Positions 6,702 through 12,069 of a stretch of DNA of 12,069 nucleotides are shown here, in pieces. How positions within the stretch are numbered: the stretch's first letter is position 1; the number at the start of each line of letters is the position of its first letter. A program made the position numbers and the translations under genes. Source of the DNA: Anaerolineaceae bacterium UBA6801. Lineage in GTDB: Bacteria > Chloroflexota > Anaerolineae > Anaerolineales > Anaerolineaceae. The stretch spans positions 1 to 12,069 of the forward strand of contig DKFH01000198.1 in NCBI GenBank assembly GCA_002452315.1. The letters run 5' to 3'. The notes beneath the pieces are model-generated. The model was not told where the DNA came from. It made no database searches and saw nothing but the letters and a program-made list of their open reading frames with translations.

Positions 6702-7949
6702 ATGACTGCTAACCCACCGATCACCTGGATTGATAACCCGCGTGCCCGTACGATTGAAAAAAGCCAGGCTGTGGATGACTTGATCCCGGCTGGCATTGCC
6801 CGGAAGACGCGCGCTTTTCACAGCCGCATTCCTGGCTACCAGGTCAGCCCGCTCAAGAGCCTGCCCCGCCTGGCAGCGATGCTGGGTTTGGGCGGTATCT
6901 GGGTCAAGGATGAATCTTTTCGCCTCAGCCTGAGCTCATTCAAAGTTTTGGGCGGCTCGTATGCCATCTACAGCTTTGTGAAATCGAAGCTGGGGGTTGA
7001 AGAGCTGGATATCTTCTCAACCCAGGGAAGCAACATGGTACGGGAAAAGTTGGGCGATTTAACCTTCGCCGCTGCCACGGATGGTAACCATGGGCGCGGT
7101 GTGGCCTGGTCAGCTTCGCGTTTGGGGTTTAAATCCATTATCTATGTCCATGATAAGACCTCTCAGGCCCGTATCCAGGCCATTGAGAGCAACGGCGCTA
7201 AAGTTGTGGTGATTCAGGGCACTTATGATGATGCCGTTCGCCAGGTGAATGAAGACGCCCAAAAGAACGGGTGGCAGGTCATTTCGGACACCTCCTGGCC
7301 AGGCTATGAGGACATCCCGCGCTGGGTGATGCAAGGCTACACCACTATGTTTGCTGAAGCCCAGGAGCAGTTGTCTGCCCAGGGGATCATTCGACCGAGC
7401 CATGTGTTGGTTCAGGCCGGGGTCGGCTCACTGGCGGCAGCGACGATTGGCTACTATGCCCAGCTGTTCGGTCCTGAAAGGCCGCGCTCGATTGTGGTTG
7501 AGCCAGACAAAGCGGCCTGCCTGTTCCGCTCGGCTGAGATTGGGGACGGCCAGCCCTACAGCTTCGAAGGCGACCTGGATACGATCATGGCGGGCTTGGC
7601 CTGCGGCGACCCAAATCCCCAGGCCTGGCAGGTGCTGTGGGATACAGCTGATGCATTCGTCAAATGCCCGGATTACGTGGCCGCCAAGGGTATGCGGGTG
7701 TATGGCGTGCCGCTGGCTGGTGATCCCTTTGTGGTCTCCGGTGAGTCAGGCGCATCGACATTAGGTGCCCTCATGTTCATCATGCAGCGGCCGGAATGTG
7801 CACCTTTGCGAGACTCTCTGGGGTTGGGACGCGAGTCTGAGGTTTTGCTGATCAACTCGGAGGGCAATACCGACCCGACCTATTTCCGCCGGGTGGTTTG
7901 GTCTGGCAGGCACCCAGTACCGGACGAGTACACCATTTTAGAAGAATAG
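6702..7949 (+). CDS. dpaL: Diaminopropionate ammonia-lyase (PLP-dependent)
   Basis: A 415-residue fold-type II PLP enzyme closely resembling E. coli YgeX (398 residues), which splits 2,3-diaminopropionate into pyruvate and two ammonia. K81 in LSSFKVLGGSYA is the expected PLP Schiff-base lysine. D127 in ATDGNHGRG and D196 in ISDTSWPGY correspond to the two general-base aspartates described in the E. coli enzyme. Q238-AGVG is part of the phosphate/cofactor loop. C273 (EPDKAACLF) and C301 (GLACGDPNP) match the cysteine pair that can form a disulfide in the family. The ATG is preceded by GGAGG at 6692-6696, spacing 5. It sits between ccmF (191 bases upstream) and ccmH (148 bases downstream) with its own strong ribosome site, so it may be a separate transcription unit with a catabolic or detoxifying role. 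The gap at 6511-6701 shows no other gene. Confidence 0.92.
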   Translation: MTANPPITWIDNPRARTIEKSQAVDDLIPAGIARKTRAFHSRIPGYQVSPLKSLPRLAAMLGLGGIWVKDESFRLSLSSFKVLGGSYAIYSFVKSKLGVEELDIFSTQGSNMVREKLGDLTFAAATDGNHGRGVAWSASRLGFKSIIYVHDKTSQARIQAIESNGAKVVVIQGTYDDAVRQVNEDAQKNGWQVISDTSWPGYEDIPRWVMQGYTTMFAEAQEQLSAQGIIRPSHVLVQAGVGSLAAATIGYYAQLFGPERPRSIVVEPDKAACLFRSAEIGDGQPYSFEGDLDTIMAGLACGDPNPQAWQVLWDTADAFVKCPDYVAAKGMRVYGVPLAGDPFVVSGESGASTLGALMFIMQRPECAPLRDSLGLGRESEVLLINSEGNTDPTYFRRVVWSGRHPVPDEYTILEE

Positions 7950-8023
7950 GCGTTATGCGCTTGATGTGTCTGTGAGCCTTTTGTTCCAAACAGGATCACT
8001 GGATACAAATAATTCATAATTCG

Positions 8024-8056
8024 ACACAAACCTCCTCTCCACGGGGAGGTTTGTGT
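8024..8056. terminator. Strong hairpin between dpaL and ccmH
   Basis: ACACAAACCTCC (8024-8035) pairs perfectly with GGAGGTTTGTGT (8045-8056), a 12-bp stem around the 9-base loop TCTCCACGG. It lies 75 bases after the dpaL stop and 42 bases before ccmH. No run of T follows on the + strand, so it is not a classic intrinsic terminator. It may still end the dpaL transcript, protect an RNA end or be a REP-type element. Confidence 0.45.
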
Positions 8057-8097
8057 ATGGTATCCTTATGAAGATTGACCAGTAAACCATTTAAACC

Positions 8098-8580
8098 ATG
8101 AATAAAGCACACCCTTTCACTAAGTTGTATTATTTTCTTGTGCTGATCGTTTTGTTAACTTTGGTTAGGCCTGCCACAAGCGCCAGGGGGCAAGCATCGA
8201 CGCCTTCTGATGATGAGGTCAACCAGATTGCCAGTCAGTTGTACTGCCCGATTTGTGATAACCAGCCGCTTGATGTGTGTCCGCTTGAGGCCTGCCGGGC
8301 TTGGCGTGAGCTGATCCGTGAGCAACTGGCCGAAGGATGGACAGAAGGTGAAATTAAAGCGTATTTTGTCGCCCAGTATGGAGAACGGGTCTTGGGCGAG
8401 CCGCCGCCCAGCGGGCTTAACTGGGTCCTGTACCTGGTGCCGCCCCTGGTTATTTTGGGCGGCTTGGTTTTACTGCTCTCAAAGATGAAGCGCCCACCCC
8501 GGCCAGCCACAGGCCTGGAACCAGATGCTGAGGGGCGCTATTTACAACGGGTGGAGCGTGACCTGGAAAATTTGGAGTGA
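8098..8580 (+). CDS. ccmH: Cytochrome c maturation protein CcmH (CycL type), four-cysteine variant
   Basis: A 160-residue membrane-anchored thiol-disulfide protein that helps keep the apocytochrome CXXCH cysteines reduced for haem attachment. Residues about 10-30 form a signal anchor or signal peptide (YYFLVLIVLLTLVRPATS), followed by the CcmH helical-bundle domain, then a membrane helix at about 106-127 (LNWVLYLVPPLVILGGLVLL) and a short charged tail. The usual LRCxxCQN motif appears as L48-Y-C50-P-I-C53-D-N, followed by two further cysteines, C61 and C66 (LDVCPLEAC). The Arg before the first Cys is Tyr here. The ribosome site is poor, but the hydrophobic start favours this ATG. The stop overlaps the region where ccmG begins, indicating cotranscription. 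No CcmI-like domain is fused. Confidence 0.9.
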   Translation: MNKAHPFTKLYYFLVLIVLLTLVRPATSARGQASTPSDDEVNQIASQLYCPICDNQPLDVCPLEACRAWRELIREQLAEGWTEGEIKAYFVAQYGERVLGEPPPSGLNWVLYLVPPLVILGGLVLLLSKMKRPPRPATGLEPDAEGRYLQRVERDLENLE

Positions 8581-8585
8581 GCCTC

Positions 8586-9164
8586 ATGCCTGAAAACCTG
8601 CCACCACCAACCTTAAACCAGAAAAAAAGGATCAGCGTTTGGGCTGTGCTCGCTTTTGCGGGCTTGCTGGCCGTCCTGGTTTTGATGGGGGTTCGCCTGG
8701 TTGGGAATGACTCAACCCCCGTGCGGCTGGGAGAGCAACCAAAGGCATTCACACTGACGACCTTTGAGGGCGAGGTGTTCCACAGCGCTGATTTACGGGG
8801 CAAAGTCGTATTGGTCAATTTTTGGGCTTCGTGGTGTACCACCTGCGATGTTGAGACAGCCCTGCTGGAACAGGCCTGGCAGACCTACCAGGTGCGTGAT
8901 GATGATGCGGTCATCTTCCTGGGTGTGGCCTATATGGACACTGAAAATGCCTCGCGGGCTTACCTGCGGAACCATGGTGTCACCTATCCGAACGGGCCTG
9001 ACCTGCGCGGGGAGATTTCGAGGGTCTTCCAGGTCAATTCTGTCCCAGAGACCTTCATTCTCGATGCAGATGGCACCTTGCGCGATTTCAAAATTGGGCC
9101 ATACCTATCACTGGAGCAGGTATTAACCGCGGTCGATGGCGTTTTAAGCCAATCCGGGGAGTAA
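8586..9164 (+). CDS. ccmG: Thioredoxin-like thiol-disulfide protein, CcmG/TlpA type
   Basis: A 192-residue membrane-anchored thioredoxin-fold protein of the CcmG/DsbE-TlpA-ResA group. A membrane anchor spans roughly residues 15-37 (ISVWAVLAFAGLLAVLVLM). The fold contains the ADLRGKVVLVNFWASW strand, the catalytic C84-T-T-C87, and the cis-proline P154 in VNSVPETFILD, which is typical of reductants in this family. The usual WCxxC of CcmG has Pro, as in WCPTC or WCxPC, but here the middle residues are Thr-Thr. A GTG at 8577 overlaps the ccmH stop, but I choose the ATG at 8586 because a GGAG (8574-8577) lies 8 bases before it. Its place directly after ccmH supports a role in apocytochrome reduction rather than general stress. 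It could be an unrelated TlpA-like protein, but context argues for CcmG. Confidence 0.85.
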   Translation: MPENLPPPTLNQKKRISVWAVLAFAGLLAVLVLMGVRLVGNDSTPVRLGEQPKAFTLTTFEGEVFHSADLRGKVVLVNFWASWCTTCDVETALLEQAWQTYQVRDDDAVIFLGVAYMDTENASRAYLRNHGVTYPNGPDLRGEISRVFQVNSVPETFILDADGTLRDFKIGPYLSLEQVLTAVDGVLSQSGE

Positions 9165-9208
9165 TTTTTCTCAGGTTAGCGGTTAAGCTTGCCACAAGGA
9201 AAGCATCC

Positions 9209-9898
9209 ATGACAGAAAGTGAACGACACACCTTTATCCGCGCGGAGAACCTGACCTATGTGGTTGAAGGTCAGGCGATCTTATCGGCGATCAGCTTTGC
9301 GATCCAATCCGGGGAGCGGGTGGCGATATTCGGCCCTTCTGGTGCGGGGAAGAGCACCTTGATCCGTTTGATAAACCGGCTGGATGAGCCCACATCCGGG
9401 ACGGTCTGGGTGGAGGGTGAAGATTACCGCCAAATGCCGCCCCGTGTGTTGCGGCAGCGTTTGGGGATGGTCATGCAGCACCCCAATTTGTTCCCCGGCA
9501 CGGTGGCCGACAACCTGCGTTATGGGCCTTCTGCGCGGGGCGAGGCGCTTTCTGATCAGGCTATTCGGGCGTTATTGGAGGGGGTTGACCTGGCGGGGTT
9601 TGAGGATCGTCAGGTGGGGAAGCTCTCAGGTGGCGAGGCGCAGCGGGTCAACCTGGCGCGCACCCTGGCCAACAAGCCCGAAGCCCTGTTGCTGGATGAA
9701 CCCACCTCGGCCCTTGACCAGGCAGCCAAAGCCGAAGTTGAAGAGACCATTTTATCGGTGATCAACCACCAAAAGGTGACCTGTATCCTGGTCACCCATG
9801 ACGAGGCGCAGGTGCGGCGGTTGGCTGAGCGGGTTTTGCGGTTTGAAGAGGGGCAGATCGTTGCCGATGGGACTGTTTTGGAGGTGCTGGGTGCTTAG
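9209..9898 (+). CDS. fetA: ABC transporter ATPase, FetA-like (putative iron export)
   Basis: A 229-residue ABC ATPase. The visible motifs in order are Walker A G42-PSGAGKST50, a Q-loop in MVMQHPNLF, the ABC signature L139-SGGEAQR, Walker B with D163-E164-P (LLLDEPTSALD), and the H-loop H197 (LVTHDEAQ). The segment RLDEPTSGTVWVEGEDYR and the small size resemble E. coli FetA (YbbL) and the plant STAR1 group, partners of FetB/ALS3-type membrane proteins. E. coli FetAB is linked to iron export and peroxide tolerance. Metal specificity cannot be read from this ATPase. The start is preceded by AAGGA at about 9 bases. The gene overlaps fetB by 8 bases and lies 44 bases after ccmG, so read-through from ccm is possible. 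Confidence 0.88.
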   Translation: MTESERHTFIRAENLTYVVEGQAILSAISFAIQSGERVAIFGPSGAGKSTLIRLINRLDEPTSGTVWVEGEDYRQMPPRVLRQRLGMVMQHPNLFPGTVADNLRYGPSARGEALSDQAIRALLEGVDLAGFEDRQVGKLSGGEAQRVNLARTLANKPEALLLDEPTSALDQAAKAEVEETILSVINHQKVTCILVTHDEAQVRRLAERVLRFEEGQIVADGTVLEVLGA

Positions 9899-10685
9899 TC
9901 GCTGGATAGAACATCAGGTGTGGCTGGGAGCGGCCCAGGCGGGGGTCACCATGGTCGCGGCCCTGGTAGTGGTGTGGCTGACGGGAAGGCTGAAACTGGG
10001 CATGAAAAAGGAGATTTTGATCTCCTTGGGCCGCGGGGTGGTGCAGATCGTCCTGGTGGGATTTCTGCTCACAGTGATTTTTAGCGCAGACATGTGGATT
10101 GCCGTCCCGGTGATCTTGGTGATGATCGCCGCCGGTAGCGTGATGACCATTCAACGCGTGCGGGATATTCCCAACGCGCTCAAAATATCCGCCTTGGGCA
10201 TCACAGCTGGGGCCGGTCTGGTGATCACGTTGATGACCTTTCTGGGGGTGATTAAGCAGGACCTGACCTCCATCATCCCCATCGGCAGCATGATGGTTTA
10301 TGGGGCGATGAACACCAACGCGCTGATGATGGAACGCTTTCGCTCGGAGCTGACGGCCCACGCAGGTCAAATTGAAGCCGGGCTGGCCTTGGGCGCTTCC
10401 CCGGAGCAGGTCGTCAGCCCCTATACGCGGCGTGCGGTCACAGCAGCGCTGACGCCCAACATCAACGGCCTGCGATCCCTGGGTATTGTATGGATCCCGG
10501 GCGCCATGGCGGGGATGGTGTTAACCGGAGAAAATCCTGCTTACGCCGGGTTTTACCAGTTTGTGGTCTCCGGGTCGATCTTTGTGACGGCGGTGATCAC
10601 GGTGTTGGTCTCGATCATCCTGCTGCGTAAACAGGTGTTCTCGCCAGCAGAGCAGCTTTTGCTGCGTGCTGAAGATGGCCAATGA
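9891..10685 (+). CDS. fetB: FetB-like membrane protein (UPF0014 / ALS3-STAR2 family)
   Basis: A 264-residue integral membrane protein, the permease partner of the adjacent ATPase. E. coli FetB (YbbM) is about 259 residues. Many hydrophobic segments (about seven helices) are seen. The family hallmark N190-INGLRSLGIVWIPGAMAG is present near residues 190-208, plus the ALGASPEQ coupling-like segment before it. I place the start at the GTG 9891-9893: it has a GGAGG at 9880-9884 (spacing 6) and overlaps the fetA stop, a typical coupled arrangement. An earlier ATG at 9798 would add 31 residues that merely shadow fetA. Iron is the presumed substrate by analogy; other metals are possible. It is followed by a convergent transporter gene after 34 bases. 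Confidence 0.9.
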   Translation: MLSRWIEHQVWLGAAQAGVTMVAALVVVWLTGRLKLGMKKEILISLGRGVVQIVLVGFLLTVIFSADMWIAVPVILVMIAAGSVMTIQRVRDIPNALKISALGITAGAGLVITLMTFLGVIKQDLTSIIPIGSMMVYGAMNTNALMMERFRSELTAHAGQIEAGLALGASPEQVVSPYTRRAVTAALTPNINGLRSLGIVWIPGAMAGMVLTGENPAYAGFYQFVVSGSIFVTAVITVLVSIILLRKQVFSPAEQLLLRAEDGQ

Positions 10686-10689
10686 GCAC

Positions 10690-10712
10690 AAAAAAAGACT
10701 GTCCTTCAGGAG
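10690..10712 (-). terminator. Possible terminator of the RCK-domain transporter
   Basis: On the minus strand, just after the transporter stop, a short dyad (TCCT-GA-AGGA, with a weak bulged extension) precedes a run of seven T (A7 at 10690-10696 on +). The stem is short, so this is a weak call. Confidence 0.3.
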
Positions 10713-10719
10713 GGTGGGG

Positions 10720-12069
10720 TTATAGCGGCCACAGCCAGGGCACCATCACCACCGCGATGACGAAGATCAAAATGGTCAGAAGGGCGCCGACTTTGAAGAA
10801 ATCGAAGAAGCGATAGTTGCCCGGGCCATAAACCATCAGGCAGGCGGGCTCCAACGGGGTGATGAAGGAGTTACTGGCACCAATGGCGATCATCACGGCA
10901 AAGGTACGGGGGTTGAGGCCCAAATGCAGGGCTGCTTGCATGGCGATGGGGGTGATGATGACGGCGGCGGCCTGGTTGGACATGGGCTGGGTCAGCGCCA
11001 GGGACAGCAAAAAGAATGTCGACAGGAGCAGGATGGGGTTAGAATGCCCGATCAGCGCGACGATCTCATCCGCCAGCAGCGAGGCTAATCCGGTCACTTC
11101 CATCGCCCGACCCAACGACAGCATGCAGGCGATCAGTAGCCAGGCGCTCCAGTTCACCCGGCGATAGGCCTCTTCAGGCGTGATGCAGCGGGTGATAAAG
11201 GCAATTAAGGATCCCAGCATGACCCCCACAGGCAATGTGATGACATTTACCGAGACCAGCAGGATCACCCCGCCAAATATGGCCAGCGCCAAGGGCGCTT
11301 TTGTGGTTTCGGGCATGACATCTAAAGCCTCAGTGACCACCCGGAAATTGTTATTTTTCCCCAAACTTTGGATCGTTTCCGGGTTGCCCTGCAGCAGCAG
11401 CTGATCGCCCACCTGCAAGCGTGTTTGGCTGATGCGGCGGCGGATGGTCTCCCCCTTGCGATTGATCCCCAGCACTTGCAGCCCATATCTTTCCCGAAAG
11501 TTCAAACCGCGTAACGTCCGACCGATCAATGGTGACCCGGGCAGGAGGATCACCTCGGCCAGGGATAAGGTATTGGTTATCTCCGAGTTCGAATCAAATT
11601 CGCCGGCAAATTCAATGGTGTTCTCTTCTCGCAATGTGACCAGGTTGGTCTTGTTGCCTTCAATCAGCACCCGGTCGCCCGGTTGCAGAACCGTGTTGGC
11701 GCTCACTTCAACAGGAAGTCCAGTTTCTTTTATGATCCGCAGGACGTAAAGATCATAGTCCTTCCCCAAGCCGATTTCGTTGAGCGTTTTACCCGCCCAG
11801 GGTGATTCCGGGGTCACTTTAAATTCTGAACAATAGGCGAGGATATCTTTTTGAGGGTCCGGGCTCTCAACTTCGCGGACCGGGATGAGGTGCTGCCCGA
11901 TGAAGTACATGTACAGCAACCCCACAATCAAAATGGGCACACCCACTGCGGTCAGCTCGAACATGCCCAGCGGGGGCAAACCATATTGCGTTAATAGCCC
12001 GCTGACGACCACGTTGGTCGATGTGCCCACCAGCGTGACTGAGCTGGCCAGGATAGTCGCAAAGGCCAT
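10720..12069 (-). CDS. SLC13/DASS-like transporter with two RCK_C domains (N-terminus outside the window)
   Basis: The last 449 residues of a polytopic transporter; residue numbers below count from the window edge. The full family (about 590 residues) suggests that roughly 140 are missing, so the Met at the edge is probably internal. Membrane helices flank a large cytoplasmic insert with two RCK_C (TrkA_C) domains at about 80-147 and 170-237, each with the GxxLxxLxxR and LxxGDxLLLxG pattern. Conserved substrate/sodium-site-like motifs are GTSTN (15-19), PMSNQAAAV (362-370) and GASNSFITP (397-405). The family moves small anions such as sulfate, dicarboxylates or arsenite-like oxyanions with Na+; substrate cannot be assigned. 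RCK_C domains bind ligands and may gate it. It converges with fetB and ends in TAA at 10720-10722. Confidence 0.85.
   Translation of the reverse strand: MAFATILASSVTLVGTSTNVVVSGLLTQYGLPPLGMFELTAVGVPILIVGLLYMYFIGQHLIPVREVESPDPQKDILAYCSEFKVTPESPWAGKTLNEIGLGKDYDLYVLRIIKETGLPVEVSANTVLQPGDRVLIEGNKTNLVTLREENTIEFAGEFDSNSEITNTLSLAEVILLPGSPLIGRTLRGLNFRERYGLQVLGINRKGETIRRRISQTRLQVGDQLLLQGNPETIQSLGKNNNFRVVTEALDVMPETTKAPLALAIFGGVILLVSVNVITLPVGVMLGSLIAFITRCITPEEAYRRVNWSAWLLIACMLSLGRAMEVTGLASLLADEIVALIGHSNPILLLSTFFLLSLALTQPMSNQAAAVIITPIAMQAALHLGLNPRTFAVMIAIGASNSFITPLEPACLMVYGPGNYRFFDFFKVGALLTILIFVIAVVMVPWLWPL

Noticed and set aside
6546..6821. 91-residue minus-strand open frame between ccmF and dpaL
   Set aside because: It runs into dpaL antisense and lacks a ribosome site and recognisable motifs.
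9798..9890. N-terminal extension of FetB from an ATG
   Set aside because: It overlaps fetA in another frame; the GTG at 9891 has a GGAGG at good spacing and gives the family length.
1..12069. tRNA, rRNA or insertion sequences
   Set aside because: No cloverleaf-like sequence, rRNA segment, transposase or terminal inverted repeats were recognised on either strand.

Overview
The window looks like a chromosomal segment from a free-living, non-model bacterium. The gene set (System I cytochrome c maturation with a cysteine-type CcmE, a four-cysteine CcmH, and an SLC13-type transporter carrying two RCK_C domains) and moderately high GC fit a Chloroflexota (Anaerolineae-like) genome. This placement is inferred from protein character only; the window has no rRNA or other phylogenetic marker.

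Layout, left to right. (1) Positions 3-263 hold the C-terminal end of an unrecognised + strand gene. (2) About 330-835, minus strand, is a decayed C-terminal remnant of a GH13 alpha-amylase/neopullulanase-type gene with frameshifts and a stop. (3) 993-1388, minus, is an OsmC-family peroxiredoxin-like gene. (4) 1389-1922 has no gene but carries five exact TTATNCACA DnaA boxes, several near matches and an AT-rich block, and is a strong candidate for the chromosomal replication origin (oriC). (5) 1923-3580, minus, is a two-gene unit: a deoxynucleoside kinase followed by a nucleotidyltransferase-fold protein. (6) 3581-3945 is a divergent intergenic region with a REP-like GC-rich palindrome and a TATAAT -10 hexamer. 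(7) 3946-9164, plus, is a cytochrome c maturation block, ccmE-ccmF-[dpaL]-ccmH-ccmG, interrupted by a diaminopropionate ammonia-lyase gene. (8) 9209-10685, plus, is a translationally coupled fetA-fetB pair (putative iron exporter). (9) 10720 to the right edge, minus, is an SLC13/DASS-like transporter with two RCK_C domains, cut by the window end.

How the genes fit together. CcmE carries haem, CcmF is the haem lyase core, and CcmG and CcmH handle the thiols of apocytochrome. CcmE has Cys in place of the usual haem-binding His (CxxxY). That variant is best known from a system lacking CcmG and CcmH, yet both are encoded here. ccmA, ccmB, ccmC and ccmI are not in the window. FetAB could add iron homeostasis next to haem trafficking, but that link is only positional. 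The two most notable items are the DnaA-box region and the CxxxY CcmE with an unusual CcmH.
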